Shown: piece by piece, positions 21,710 through 33,594 of the stretch
Numbering within the stretch: the first letter of the stretch is position 1
Layout: every line of letters begins with the position of its first letter
Origin: Ligula intestinalis
Taxonomy: Eukaryota > Platyhelminthes > Cestoda > Diphyllobothriidea > Diphyllobothriidae
Direction of reading: 5' to 3'
Length of the DNA: 64,000 nucleotides
Assembly: GCA_036362985.1 (NCBI GenBank)
Contig: JAYGXS010000008.1
Span: 10,226,742 to 10,290,741, forward strand
The notes under the pieces: generated by a model
What the model was told of the DNA's origin: nothing
Seen by the model: the letters and a program-made list of their open reading frames with translations, nothing else
Database searches by the model: none
Program-made: the position numbers and the translations under genes

Positions 21710-24325
21710 TTTCTACTAGTCCTAAGTAGGGATAGACAGCCTCTTTAGCAGATTAACTGCCCATCTTTTTGCCCAACTGGTTGACACTTTGTCCACATTT
21801 TTGTGTACTTTTAGGAGAACTAAGTCGGCGGCAAATTACTACTGCCGCATTAACCGGTGCGTTCGGAGAAGGGGGGGGGGAGTGGGGGAAGCAAAGGAAG
21901 ATGGCGATCGTTTTGTCCCGACGTGAATTTTGCTCCCAAAAACAGCAGACACTAAGCAAGGCGGCTGATTTTTACCGCACTCTCTCAACTCAATGAAAAA
22001 AAGTACAGGTAGTCCAATCTGGATTTTATTCGGCTTCCGCCCAGCCGGCTTCCGAGCCGAAGCTGCAACTAGGCTTGCTACCAAGGAAAACAAACTCTTG
22101 ATTCTGTGCTGCAATATTGTCACATTTCCAATTTAATTCTCATATCTTGGGATGCACACTTTTGGCTTAGTATTTGCCGGTTATCTGCATAAATCTCAAT
22201 TAAAAATAATGATTTTTTCTAAGTAGATGACGGCTTCACTCCAATGCTCTTCTCTGCCGATAGGAATTTGCTCCTACTGCTCGTGAGTTATGCACAAAAA
22301 GCTGATTGCCTGTCCGACATTTCTGGCAAATTACGTTTTACTGAATGATATGCCTTAGAGGAAATGGGTCAACACAAATACGAGGCAGCCTATGATGATT
22401 AGTTCTGGCTTGTAAGCCATGGTCGGCAAGCCATTTACAAATCTTGTTTTGAATGACCTGGGATCCTAATGGAATTGCCCTCAGGAACCCTTACATGATG
22501 AACAGGTCCTGCGACCGGATCGGTTCAGGCTCTACGTGCGAGAATAATTCCTATGTAAAAGCCGATACCTCAAAAAACAAGAAGTATTACCCGTAGCACA
22601 GGGAAGTTGACAATGCTGTACTCTCCGGTTAGGTAGGATTACTGCTTAGTTGGCCAAGTAACGTTTGTGAGAAACGAGAGCGAATTGACGGAACGTTTTT
22701 TGAATGTTTTGCGATGCAAAACTTTAGGGAGGTACGTTTAATACACTCATCCTCCTGAGCTGCTCAAGCAGTTTTAGTGACAAACGAAAAGGAACGGATG
22801 GATTTTTTTAGTAAATACAAGCCCCAAGATTCTCGGCGACTGCGCGATTACAAACTTTAAGAAGCAATGAGCCAATATTGCATTCGGTTTCCTGTATAAG
22901 AAAATAGTGGAAGAAACAGTTTTGGTGGTTCATAAAACTTTAAAAAAGGAAACTCTAAGCCAGGCTAGAATTGTGATCGTCCAAATAAATTTAAAAAAGT
23001 GCACACTGCAATCAGGTCTGATCATCGCAAAACCACCGAACCATTAAAGGAAATGACTGAAATTTAATTTACGAATTCTATTTGAGATTGTAACATAAGA
23101 TGCGCCGCGACAAATTTTGTCCATAACTGCTTTCTCGTGATCGAATAAAAATTGTCAGAATTTGTGCATCGAATTGCGAAAACAGATACGAACTGAACCA
23201 GCTTTTATGTCAAAATCAGATCACACGGGATAGATGCCTGCGTCATAGCTACGATCCTGAGGAAAGCAACAGCCCAGCCAGGGGAAGACAGTAACATCGC
23301 CTAGACCGAAAAACGCATGGCAAAACAAAGCAACCGTGAAGATTGTTATGGCTTGTTGTTGCAAACTGAAGGAGTCGTCCACGTTGAGCTGGTTACTCAT
23401 GACACCACAGTGAACCAGAAATACCATCTGCCAGTGCTGAAGCGATTGTATGAGATACTGCGGAAAAAGTATGGTAAATTTGGTGATCGGGGGACTGAAC
23501 GAAGTCGGCAGCATATTGCTCCTGTCGCATTTACCGGTGCGTTCGAAGGGTCGGGGAACGGGGAAGACAAAGCGAGATGGCGGCTGTTTTGCCTCGGCCT
23601 TAAAGGAGGCAAAAATTCAGCTGCCTGACAGGCTAGTTTTTGCCACAGTCTCCCAGCTCGACGAAAAATGTACACACACAGCTAGATACATATTGTACAC
23701 GGCTGCCGCCCAGGCGATCTTGCAACTAAAGCTTTAGGCTTGTTCCAAAGGAAAACTAGTATTTTGCTGCGAAGCTGCTGCAATACTGCCAAGAGGGGTC
23801 GGGGGAGGGCCATCTAACCCCAAGTTACTTTGCCTAATTATGGATGCCTGCTTTTGGCTAAGTATTATGTCCCGGTCATCTGCATAAATCTCAGTACACA
23901 GTAATAATCCTGTCTACGTTACGAGAAGGCGATTTTGCTCCGCACTTATTTTTTCTGCAGAGACATGCTCACGCCTGCTTCTCGTAAGCTAAATACATAA
24001 AAGTCTGGCAAATTACGCTGTCCTGAGCACTATGCCTTAGAGGCGGCTGATCCAAAAAAGAGACTGAGATACACAGTTCTGACTTAAAAGCCATCGTCAG
24101 GGAGCCGTTCACAAATCATATTTCGAATAACCTGTGATTCTAATGGGAGCAAGCCTGCAGGAGCTCTAAAGGAATTAACCAGTCTACCGAAGGTTCTGAC
24201 AAATTACGCTTTCCAGAACACCATGCCTTAAAGAAGACGTCAAATGCATAGAACGCCAAGCGTGACTGGTATGCACAGTTGTGACTTATAAGCCATCATC
24301 TTGCAGCTATTTTTTTATTCTTCTG
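21710..24325 (+). repeat. Tandem duplication D, unit 1 (carries mariner relic)
   Basis: Starts at GTCCTAAGTAGGGATAGACAGCCTCTTTAGCAGATTAA, repeated at 24328. A module beginning near AAC.A.GT.GGCGGCA..TTACTACTGCC.CATTAACCGGTGCGTTCG occurs at about 21828 and again, after the mariner relic, at about 23494; both recur in unit 2 at 24430 and 25444. Unit 1 has extra DNA at about 22200-22900. Confidence 0.6.
23110..23490 (+). pseudogene. mariner-family transposase relic, copy 1
   Basis: Translations in the plus direction give DRIKIVRICASNCENRYEL, then HSYDPEESNSPARG, then in a second frame SPRPKNAWQNKATVKIVMA, then in a third frame EGVVHVELVTHDTTVNQKY and HLPVLKRLYEILRKK. This order (RV.IC..LL, Y.DPE, PRPKKAR, KVM, GVVH.E.., TVN..YYLEVL.RLRE..R) is the catalytic core of a mariner/Tc1-type transposase, which cuts and pastes DNA at TA sites. 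Two frame shifts and at least one stop break it, the GDE motif around the first catalytic Asp is not preserved, and the final Asp region (HDNA.PH) is replaced by the duplicated module starting near 23494. The DNA-binding N-terminus was not found. The minus-strand ORF at 23221-23514 is the antisense shadow of this relic. Confidence 0.65.
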
Positions 24326-26120
24326 CTGGTCCTAAGTGGGAATAGACAGCCTCTTTAGCAGATTAATCGCCCATCTTTTTGCCCAAGCGGTTGATACTTT
24401 TTCCTTACTTTGTGTACTTTTAGGCGAACTATGTTGGCGGCAGAGTGCTACTGCCTCATTAACCGGTGCGTCAGGAGCAGAGACGATGGGGGGAGAGGCA
24501 AATAAAGATGGCGGTTGTTTCGCGCCGACGATACTTTCCCTCTTCGAAAAGGAGCAGACAACCAGCTGGTCGGCTGAATTTTGCCGCACTCTCCCAACTC
24601 AAGGAAAAAAGTACACACAGTCGAATCCGGAGTATACTCGGCTTCCGTCCAGCCGAAGCTGCAACTAAGCTTGCTCCGAAGGAAAACAAACGGCTGCAAT
24701 ACCGTCACAAGTTTTGAGTTAATTTTCATATTTTGGGATGCCTGCTTTTGGTTTAGTAATTTCCGGTTATCTGCATAAATCTCAATGGATAATAGCAATC
24801 TCGTCTAAGGAGATTAGTGGAATAAAAAGGAAACTCTAAGCCAGGCTAGAATTTACGGTGTTTTATCCGTTCCAGAAATGGTCACATTTCACGTGAAGAT
24901 TTGTCTTATTCGGGTCGATCTCCATCGTCCAGAAAAAAACTATAAAGCGCGCATTGCAATCACGTTTGATCATCGCAGGACAACCGACAAATTGAAGGAA
25001 ATAACTAAAATTAACTTTACGAAGTCAAAATGAAGATTGCAACATCAGATGCGTCCTGGCAAAGTTTGTCGCACAACTGCTTTCTCCAGACCAAATAAAA
25101 ACCGTCAGAATGTGTGTCACGAATTGCGAAAACAGACAAACTGACCCTGATTTTTTGTCAAATTCAGATCACATGGGATAGATTCTTGCGTCATAGCTGC
25201 GATCCTGAGGAAAGCAACAGCCCAGCCAGGGGAAGACAGTTTCTTCGCCTAGGCCGAAAAACGCATGGCAAGTTAAAGCAACCGTAAAGAATGTTATGGC
25301 TTGTTTTTCGAAACTGACGGATTCGTCCACCGTGAGCTGGTTACACATGATACCACAGTGAACCAGCAGTACTATTTGCACGTGCTGAAGTGATTGTGTG
25401 AGATACTGCGGAAAAAATATGGGAACTTTGATGATCGGGGGACTGAACGAGGTCGGCGGCAGACTGCTCCTATCGCATTTACTGGTGTGTTCGAAGGGAA
25501 GCCGGAAGAGGGGAAGACAACGTGAGATGGCGGTCATTTTGCCTCGGCGTTAAAGGGAGCAGACATTCAGCTGGCTGAATGATTTTTGCCTCAGTCCGCG
25601 AACTCGAAGAAATAAAACCACATGCCCACAGGTAGATGCAGGCTGTACTCGGCTTCCGCCCAGCCGAATCTGCAACTAAAGCCGGAGGCTTGCTCCCAAG
25701 GAAAATAAGGGTTTTGCAGCGAGGCTGCAATGGTGCCTAGAAGGGGGAGGGCAATCCAATCCCAATTTTCTTCGCCTAGGTCAAGATGCCTGCTTTTGGC
25801 TGATAATTATTTTCCAGTCGTTTGCATGAAACTCATCGTTTTACAATAACTATCCTGCCTACGTAGATTGGGATGTTTCTCTCCAATTATTTTCTCTGTA
25901 AATATAAGCTCACTCCTACTTCTCCGCAGCTAAAGCTTATAACCTGTGATAAAGGTCTGGCAATTTAAGCTTTCCAAAGAGGAAGCAGAACCGCAAAACG
26001 ACAAGGGAGACTGGGGTGGCCGGTCCTGGCTTATAAGACAGCATCTGGGAGGAAATCACCAACCGTGTTTTGAATAACCCAGATTTCTAATGGGTGCAGA
26101 CCTGTAGGCGCTCTGATGGG
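24326..26120 (+). repeat. Tandem duplication D, unit 2 (carries mariner relic)
   Basis: Direct copy of unit 1 with deletions. It repeats the opening module, a block GGAAACTCTAAGCCAGGCTAGAATT, the mariner relic and the second module. The end block AATAACC..G.TTCTAATGGG is at about 26080-26100. Confidence 0.6.
25060..25440 (+). pseudogene. mariner-family transposase relic, copy 2
   Basis: Parallel to copy 1: KTVRMCVTNCENRQTDPDFL, then HSCDPEESNSPARG, SPRPKNAWQVKATVKNVMA and DGFVHRELVTHDTTVNQQY, followed by a stop and ILRKKYGNF. DPDFL fits the mariner consensus better than copy 1 does, so the two copies have decayed independently since the duplication. The C-terminal catalytic region is again replaced by the module at 25444. 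The long minus-strand ORF at 25169-25537 is antisense to it. No functional product. Confidence 0.65.
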
Positions 26121-26156
26121 ACCTGATCTGTGAAGGTTCTATCGACGAGAGTAAAG

Positions 26157-26250
26157 TAGTCGTCGGCTATTAAGCCCACCTCGGACCCAGACCAAATTGG
26201 GCTTAATAAGCGGCTAGGCCTAATAACCGTGGGCTTAATAACCGGCGGCT
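26157..26250. repeat. Short palindromic TTAAGCCCA cluster
   Basis: GCTATTAAGCCCA is followed by TGGGCTTAATAAGC, an inverted pair with a 20-odd base loop, and then by a second direct GTGGGCTTAATAACCGG. A small hairpin; function unknown. Confidence 0.5.
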
Positions 26251-26875
26251 ACTGTGATCCCTAGACACGAGTGGGTACCCGAGAAGGGGATTAATGTTTG
26301 TAACGTAGTACCTCAAATATAAATTAAACATAAATAATAATCATTCTGGGTACTTCCTGCACTTCAATTGTCAACGGTGTTTTTATTTCCATTGAGTCAT
26401 GGATGCATTTCTTCTCCTCTTATTCAAGATCTCATTATGGTGCTCATAACTGGATGTGATGAGTATCAGTCAACTTATTTACTCCAATAATGGCATATGT
26501 TAGCGTGGGCATACCAAGCTGCACCAGAAGCCATGCCTAACCCAAAATAGGCTTATAATTAGGAATTTTTTAAACTTCTTCCTTTCCCTTCCTTTCAATA
26601 AGTTATTTAAAAAGGCGTAGGTTCTTAAAAAATGAGCGTGCTTAACTGAAATCTGGATTCTTATTTGCAGTCGATATGATTGAGTTCATGTGCGGCCGAA
26701 ACTTAGCGAAAATTGTGATCTTTATCAGTCGAACGGGATACGCAGTTGGCGTTTTCATAAGCCGAATCACCTTCAAAATTATGTTCTACCTAGAAAATTG
26801 CATGTTTACTTAAAATCGTCATTTTTTAAAACAAATTGTGCAGTGCGGGCCTGCATGTGGGAGTGTTTCTCTGCA
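26251..26875. other. AT-rich spacer, no feature recognised
   Basis: No RNA gene, repeat partner or ORF with a domain was found. Confidence 0.35.
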
Positions 26876-27219
26876 GGGGAGTATTCGCGCGATTAAGGGG
26901 TGTTTATTCAAAAAGTCTTTGTTTATCTCCAATGGGTACTTTTTCGGTCGCGACACGTTTAGTCGGGAGAGGACTGTGGATGTCCCTCTTAGAAGGGCAA
27001 GGGCAGCTTCGACTAATAGGTCAGAAATGGACAGACTAGTCTCCAGTGTCTCTGTGGATACTTTCATTCTGTGCGGCTACTGGCGGGTTTAAGCCTGAGG
27101 GCGAAATGCGATGAACGTATAGTGCCTCTGTAGCCCTACATCATTTTAGTAGCGCGTACGCTACACACGAGGTCACGCGATGGCAGCCGGTCACCCGCCC
27201 ACCCTCGGTGACCGCAGCC

Positions 27220-27592
27220 CGCATCAAAACTCGATTCCCCATTGTGATCAACGCACACACAGACCGAAGCTCAACCATTGGTCTCGCGCAACTTGGGCGC
27301 ATCTGCGCAGTGAAGTTCAGTCTGACCAATCACCTTTAAGGCTGACTTAGACAAAAATGGCGTTCCGTGGCCGCTGGTATGATTGTCATAAGGCTAGGAC
27401 TTCGGCTTTGCCACACTCGGATGCGGACCCATGCTCGTCCGACAGTCGACTTTTTCCTATCTATTTTCCACTCCTTCTGTACATAATAAACTATTCCTAC
27501 CCCTCTGGCCTCCCATTGCCTTGTCCGAAGGAACTGGGCCTGAAGATCGTAGTGATAGGGGTTTGTTCTATTAACCTTGGTTCTTCGATAGG
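27220..27592 (+). repeat. Family L repeat inside E1
   Basis: Contains CTGACCAATCACCTTTAAGGC, GTACATAATAAACTATTCC, CTCTGGCCTCCCATTGCC, GGAACTGGGCCTGAAGATCG and ends directly at the SINE. Confidence 0.6.
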
Positions 27593-27745
27593 TCCTTGGC
27601 TCAATGGTGGGGGAATCGGACTTCTCGTCAAGAGGTTGGGGATTTGAGACCCAGGCATTTTAAAGTCTGGGTTGGGTATGGCGGGCTGACGAGGCCTAAT
27701 ACGCCAGAACGGACTGTATGTCGTAACTCACATAAACATTGCCAG
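27593..27745 (+). mobile_element. tRNA-headed SINE, plus strand
   Basis: Head CTTGGCTCAATGGTGGGGG (A-box like), a weak B-box region GGGGATTTGAGACCC, then GGGTTGGGTATGGCGGGCTGACGAGGCCTAATACGCCAGAACGG. CUGACGA survives but GAAA has become GAAC. Confidence 0.6.
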
Positions 27746-28640
27746 GGTTCAGGGGTAGCGTATACCCCTATCCGTTTAACTTCTGAGTGAATATTTGTAT
27801 TATATTTGGTAGTTAGCCAACCTAGAAAATGGACTTATACCGCGTGAGTCGTTTAATGGCTATCTTGTGATTGACAGGGCGGTCTGTTAGCACAAATATG
27901 CTCTAGCAAAACTAAAGGTGAACGAAAGCTGGACCTCAACAAAACAATACCATTTTTTTCACCTGATGCGTAAATTATTTCATGGACAGTCGGGTATATG
28001 CACGTGAGTTTTCTTCTCGTGACACGCTTTTTCATCTCCATTTTCTATCAAGGTTGGTTTTTCGTCACAGAAGTTTCCTATTTAGAAAAAATTGAAAAAA
28101 AGGATTACTGCTAAAAAATATATTCTCTAGTGACTGACGCACTGTCGAGGAACGCTCTTGAAACTTCTTGTGGAACGGAGTTGTAATAACCACAATATGC
28201 ACAAACCAGATCTTGTGATGCTCATCTGAGGGCACCAAGCATGTGATGTAGGTCGCTCGTGCCATTTGGACATCACGCCACAAGCGCGCGCGGGACATGC
28301 AATTGGTCAAGGTCATTGACGCGCGCGCGCTCACACCTTCCTTTTGTTCTGATTGGTTACCCTGTCGGCCTCGTGCTGTCTCCTGTGCTCAGTAAAAGTC
28401 CAGCCTACATAAAAAATTACACTCCTCACAGGTACTCCAAGGACGCTTTGAAACTATTCGCTCTCCCCCCCTACTTATGTCAGCTGTAATAGGATGGTTG
28501 AAGCATTTTTCCCGGTATGAAGTTAAAAAAGCTGAATTTATTGGATCTAATAAATTTAGCGACAGCTTTTCAACTGCAACCCTCGTCTGTGCGATTATAA
28601 AACAAATAAAAGCATATAGCAATTTGAATTGCCACAGAAT

Positions 28641-28914
28641 AGAATAGGGGATTTTTTAGGAGAAAAAACATCCGCTCTTGGGAAAGAGTCCAATAAAGAG
28701 ACGCATCGCAGAGGTTGACCGGAATCATCAGTGAAGTGCGGAAGATGTGACCACATACTCCATTGCTGATTGCAGAGTCCGCCGACAAGGTTGCGAAAAC
28801 CGAAATATCCGCCCAGATCGTTAACCGTCCGCTGCGCGTCAAACCAAGGGAATACATTCAGGGGCCGCGTGGATTATGGCCAATAGGTTCGGCTGATTAA
28901 TGCTCATCTACAGG
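28641..28914. other. Junction between E1 and E2, no feature recognised
   Basis: Contains a 95-codon minus-strand ORF at 28570-28857 with no recognised domain and no conserved partner in E2 or E3. Confidence 0.3.
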
Positions 28915-29269
28915 CAAGTATTCGCGCGATTGAAAGGCGTTTACTCCAAGGTCTTTGCATATCTGCAAATGGGTACTTTGTTATCAACAGCTGTTAAGTC
29001 AGGGTAGGAGTGAGGACGTTCCCTTTTAGAAAAACAATAGAACCTTCGGCTAATAAGTCAGAAATCGCCGTCGCAGTCTCCAGTGTCCTTGTGAATGCTT
29101 TCGTTATGTACGTGCCGCTGTGTCGCTGCTGGCAGATTTCAAGGTTGAGCCTCAAAGCACAACGCGGCGAGCATGTATTGAATCTATGGCCCTAACCCCT
29201 TCAAACACGCGTCCCGCCACAAACGAGGTTACGTGATAACAGCCAGTCGCCCACCCTCGGTGACCACAG

Positions 29270-29650
29270 CCCGCATCAACGATAGATCCTCCATGGTGAC
29301 CAACGCGCACATACACCGGCGCTCAACTTCTGGCCTCGCGCTGCTAGGACGCACATGCGTAGTCAGTTTTGTTTGGGCCAATCACCTTCAAGGCTGACTA
29401 ACGCAAAGACCATTGTCAGCGACCGCTGAGCTGACTGCCGCCAGGCTAAAACTTCAGACATTGCCCCACTCGGATGCAGACCTAAGCTCCTCCAACAATC
29501 GGCCTCCTCCTATCTATTCTCCACTCCTTCGGTACAGAATAAACTGTTTCTACCACTCTGGCCTTCCATGACCTCTCTTCTTCACAAGAAATCATATCTG
29601 AGGATCGTCAGTGAGTGCAACTCTACCCGATCGCAACTGACAGAACAACG
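29270..29650 (+). repeat. Family L repeat inside E2
   Basis: GGGCCAATCACCTTCAAGGC, GTACAGAATAAACTGTTTC and CTCTGGCCTTCCATGACC are in family order. Confidence 0.6.
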
Positions 29651-29779
29651 GGTCATTAAAAAGTAAGGTTGTAACTTGGTGCGGATCAGTCTACTCAAGA
29701 TCTATAGGGTACACACTGATGAACCGCATCCCCCGCACCTGGGTGAAGCAGCGGCGGACTACCGGCAAAACACATTTAG

Positions 29780-29935
29780 TCAGTACATGTGCTGACAATA
29801 TGGTATATGACACCATAAAGGCTCGACTTCTCCTCAAAATGTCGCGCGTTCGAGGCCCAGACATTGTGAGCTCAGGGTTGGGTATGGCCCGCTGATGACG
29901 GCTAGTACGTCAGAAGTGACCGTGTGACGTAAATG
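29780..29935 (+). mobile_element. tRNA-headed SINE, plus strand
   Basis: B box-like GCGTTCGAGGCCC, then CAGGGTTGGGTATGGCCC, GCTGATGACGGCTAGTACGTCAGAAGTGACC. CTGATGA is intact; A after GAA is G, so the hammerhead-like core is broken. Confidence 0.6.
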
Positions 29936-31199
29936 ACAGAAATGCTGTCAGCGTTCAGTTTTTCTGCCACATCAGTCAACTCTAGGCATAAAATAGACAT
30001 TTGGAACTGCTAGATGGTAGCATATACTCCTGCAAGAGTAAATTATGAGTATGTATTACCAATATATTTTGTAATTAGGCAACCTCGAAACTGGACTTTT
30101 ACCACGTGAGTCGTTTAATGGCTATCTTGGGATCAACAGGATCATCTGTTAGTGAACGAAAGTGGTACCTAAACAAAACAATACCATTTTTTTCGACCTT
30201 ATTGCGTCAATAATGTCATGGGCAGTCGGGTATGTGCACGTGAGTTTTCTTTTTCGGGCAAAACCTCAGAAAACGTTTACTGCAAAAATATCTCGTTTCC
30301 TGACTGATGCACTGTCGGGAACGCTTTTGACATCTCATGTGCAACGGAGTTTTAAAAACCACGATGCGCGTAGACCAGATCTTTTGATGCTCTCCTGAGG
30401 ACACCAGAAATGCAATGTATGTCGCCCGTTCCGCTTGGACACCACGCCACAAGCGTGCGCGCACGGCAAAGTCAAGGTCAGTGATGCACGCGGCTCACAA
30501 CTTTTGCGTTCAGATTGGTTACACTTCAGCCCTACGCTGTCTCCCTTGCTCAGTAAAAGTCCAACCTGTTGTAACGGTCGCCAAGGCCGAGATGTCACCG
30601 CCTAAGTTCGTCTTGTGTGAGCAACCAAAGAAGAAGACGACAAGAAGTGGGCGAAAGCAGAAGTCTTTGAGTGTAATAGGCACAACATATTTAGGACAAC
30701 AAGAGCGTGTAACACACTGTGCATCCAGCTAATTAGCTTCTCACATGGCGTAGGCGCCGGCACGATTTGCTGGTGACTCATTGACTGAATGTAGCTTGAA
30801 ATTTAAATTATTGATTAATCTTCTGGCACGATGCGTTCGCTCGCGTGTGGGCCGATCGATAGCCTACTGTGAGCGCGGCTGCGTGCTATCTGTATGCTAG
30901 CCGTTAGGTCCCTCTTAACACAGCCTACAACCGGCCTTATGCTTTTGTGTACATCATGAAAAAAAGCAATGCATTCCGCACAGATACTGCAAAGACGCCC
31001 GCAATTATACGCTCTCCCCCCCCCCCACTGTCAACAGTAATAGAGTGTTTGAAGCACTGTTTTTCCCTAGCACGAAAGTAAAGCAAGCATATGCAGCTGG
31101 GTTTTTTTCGATTGGGACGGTTTTTCAACTGCATCTCCGTCTTTGCACGATTAAGATGACGAATGTAAACATACAGCAGTTCAAGTCTTCACATAATAT

Positions 31200-31424
31200 A
31201 AATGCACAATAGCAAAGGTCATGACTCGCATCAAGTGACGATCAGCTGAAACACACTACCTAAAAGGCGCATTTGGCTCTGGCTACGCAGTGCCTAAAAA
31301 TTTATCAAGGCTGCAACTTTTGTTAACTTCCTCTCCCCCTCCTCTTTTCTATATGCTGGTTTAGGGTAGTATGTTTCATCTGATCCGATGATCCACTCGA
31401 TCGCACCCGACGGGACAACGGATA
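31200..31424. other. Spacer, no feature recognised
   Basis: Between E2 and the next SINE. Confidence 0.3.
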
Positions 31425-31560
31425 CTTGGCTCAATGGACTGGAGTTCTCTTGTCAGGTCGGGGATTCCAGTCACACGTATTTTAAAGGCTAGGTTAGGTG
31501 TGGCTGGGTGATGTTGGCTAATATGCCAGAAGTAACCTTATGCCATAAATCACATCACTA
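31425..31560 (+). mobile_element. tRNA-headed SINE, plus strand
   Basis: Head CTTGGCTCAATGGACTGGAG, then GGCTAGGTTAGGTGTGGCTGGGTGATGTTGGCTAATATGCCAGAAGTAACC. The core is GTGATGT, so decayed. Confidence 0.55.
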
Positions 31561-31609
31561 TTGCTTCAGTTCTTCTGTCATATCACTGCTTTCTAGACAG
31601 AGGGTTAAG

Positions 31610-31675
31610 TTGATTGAGCAACAGAAACTGCGATCTTCAGACAGCGGTACCAAAGAAGGAAAAAGGCCACACACA
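31610..31675 (-). repeat. Family L 3' fragment, minus strand
   Basis: GGGTTAAGTTGATTGAGCAACAGAAACTGCGATCTTCAG is the reverse complement of the family L end block. Confidence 0.45.
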
Positions 31676-31684
31676 CCTTCAATT

Positions 31685-31885
31685 TACATGCAGATCAACC
31701 TGCTCCCAGCGGCCGCGGGATGCAACTTCGACTACATTTTTTCACTTTACACTTACTTCTAAAAATTACATTCTCTGCCTATCCTATTTCTCCACCCCAT
31801 AAAACTCTATAACAACCATTTTTGCAGGACAAAATGCTGGACTAGGGGTACATGAGTGGGGCTTCATAAGCTACTTTTGCCAAGG
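31685..31885 (-). repeat. Module X fragment, minus strand
   Basis: Reads CCTGCTCCCAGCGGCCGCGGG, then TTACTTCTAAAAATTAC.TTCTCTGCC and TTTTTGCAGGACAAAATGCTGG, the reverse complement of part of module X (36960-37140). Confidence 0.6.
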
Positions 31886-31990
31886 CCACGAGAAGCCAGA
31901 GTGGTACGAATGGTTTATTCTGTACAGAAGGAAGTGGGAAATAGCAAAAATGATTTGGCTGTCAGACGAGCGCACGTCCGCAAGTCAGCA
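31886..31990 (-). repeat. Family L fragment, minus strand
   Basis: CCAGAGTGGTACGAATGGTTTATTCTGTACAGAAGG is the reverse complement of the family AATAAA block. It is fused to the module X fragment before it. Confidence 0.5.
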
Positions 31991-32319
31991 CGCTGCGTCT
32001 GAAGTGAGTTGAACGCGGGAATCGTCATATCTTCTGGAACGATGTTTGTTTAAGTCGGATTCGAGGGGTGATTGATCAGACGGACTGACCAGACAGACGG
32101 ACGGACGGACATAGGCAGCCAGTGCATGCGTTCTCGTTAGTGGTGGTGAGCCTTGGAATAAACTTACCTGAGCGGAGTGATTCACCACAAGGGCAACTCT
32201 ACTATATCGCACCCGACTGGATAACGGGTCTTCAGTGGATGGCTCATCACGAAGTGCACTTGTGAATGCTTGTCGTGGCTAGCGTGAGTCGAAGCGCACT
32301 TTCGCAAATGCTCGCTGTT

Positions 32320-32575
32320 TCCGGTCTTTGTAAAAGCCAATTACAGACCGACTGACGGGGGCCCTCATGTGACGACTGCTGACCAGACCTCACTTCAGAC
32401 GCTGTCCGCTGGCTTGCGGTTGTGTGGTCGTCTGCTATTCAATTTGCCTACTGCCTCTTCTGCAAGTCATTCTGTAACGAAAATATTTTTCCTACTACTC
32501 TGGCCCTCCCGCCGTCTTCTCTTCTCCTAGGGAACCGGACCTAAATGTTTTCTATTAACCTTAAATCTTCTATAG
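32320..32575 (+). repeat. Family L repeat before unit E3
   Basis: AAAGCCAATTACAGACCG, CTACTCTGGCCCTCCC, CTCCTAGGGAACCGGACC, CTTCTATAGGTCCTTAG in family order; it runs straight into the SINE at 32576. Confidence 0.5.
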
Positions 32576-32700
32576 GTCCTTAGCTCAATGGTGAGGGTAT
32601 CGGACTTCTCGTCGATAGGTCGGGGTTGGGTATAGCGGGCTGATGATTGCTCATGAGCCAGAAGTGACTGTGCGCCGTAACTCGTTGAAATATTGCCAGT
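32576..32700 (+). mobile_element. tRNA-headed SINE, plus strand, shortened
   Basis: Head CTTAGCTCAATGGTGAGGG then GGTCGGGGTTGGGTATAGCGGGCTGATGATTGCTCATGAGCCAGAAGTGACTG. The B-box region is deleted. Confidence 0.55.
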
Positions 32701-32739
32701 ATTCAGTGGCAGCGTATACTGCTACCAGTTTAACTTATG

Positions 32740-33590
32740 CGTAGGCATTGGTATTACATTTGGTAGTTAGGCAATCTAGAAACCTGTCTGATATCGCGTG
32801 AGTCTTTTAATGGCTATCTTGTGATTGACAGATCTGTCTGGTTTCACAAATCTGCTCCAGTAAACCTGAAGGTGAACGTAAACGGGACCTAAACAAGACA
32901 ATACCGTTTTTTTTCACCTGATGCGTAAAATATCTCATGGACAGTCTGGTATGTGCACGTGAGTTTTCTTTTCGAGATACACTCGTTTTCATCTCCATCC
33001 CCTATCAAGGTTCGATTTTTGTCCCAGAAGTTTCCTGTTTAGACAGAATTACAAAAAAGGGTTACTGCTAAAAATCTCTGCTCTAGTGACTGACGCACCG
33101 TCGGGGAACGCTTTCAAAACCTCTTCTGGACGTAAGAAACACGGTATGCACAGAACAGATCTTCTGATAATTACCTGAGGACAGCCAAATTGCTATGCGC
33201 TTCGCGCGTGCCGTTTGGACATCACACCACAAACGCAAAACATGTAATCGGTCAAGGTCATTCACGCGCGCTCACACCTTTTCTGTTCTGACTGACTGCC
33301 ATTTAGCCGTGCGCTTTTGCCTGTGCTCAGTAAAATTCCGGCCTGCATAAAAAACAGTACATTGCTCACAGGTACCGCAAAGACGCCTCGAAACTATATG
33401 TGCCCTCCCCCTCCCTTCTGTAAGCGGTAATAGAATTTTTGAAGCATTTTTACCCGGCACGAACCTAAAACAGACGTATGCAACAGGATTTATTGGAACC
33501 AATAAATTTCGTGACGGCTTTTCAACTGCAACCCGTGTCTGCATGATTTAGATAAGAAGTGAAAGCATAGAGCAATTTGAATTTTCACCT
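32740..33590 (+). repeat. Tandem unit E3 (body)
   Basis: Third copy of the E body: GCGTGAGTCTTTTAATGGCTATCTTGTGATTGACAG, GGTATGTGCACGTGAGTTTTCTT, GACTGACGCACCGTCGGGGAACGC and TAATAGAATTTTTGAAGCATTTTT. The 5' block of E1/E2 is absent. Confidence 0.6.
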
Positions 33591-33594
33591 AATG

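Larger units (their letters stand above)
26876..28640 (+). repeat. Tandem unit E1 (L repeat + SINE + AT-rich body)
   Basis: Starts GGGAGTATTCGCGCGATTAAGG, matched at 28915. Order: 5' block, family L copy (27220-27592), SINE (27593-27745), then a body containing ACGTGAGTCGTTTAATGGCTATCTTG, GGGTATATGCACGTGAGTTTTCTT, GACTGACGCACTGTCG.GGAACGC and a CG-alternating tract (about 28285-28330). The body recurs in E2 and E3. Confidence 0.6.
28915..31190 (+). repeat. Tandem unit E2
   Basis: Direct copy of E1: CAAGTATTCGCGCGATTGAA start, family L copy (29270-29650), SINE (29780-29935), and the body from about 30070 to 31190. It holds an extra roughly 300 bp at about 30600-30900. Confidence 0.6.

Noticed and set aside
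23221..25537. Minus-strand ORFs of 97 and 122 codons that resemble each other
   Set aside because: They are antisense to the two mariner relics; their similarity follows from the duplicated DNA.
27593..32700. Active hammerhead in the SINE copies at 27.6, 29.8, 31.4 and 32.6 kb
   Set aside because: Each has lost at least one required core base or the stem II pairing.
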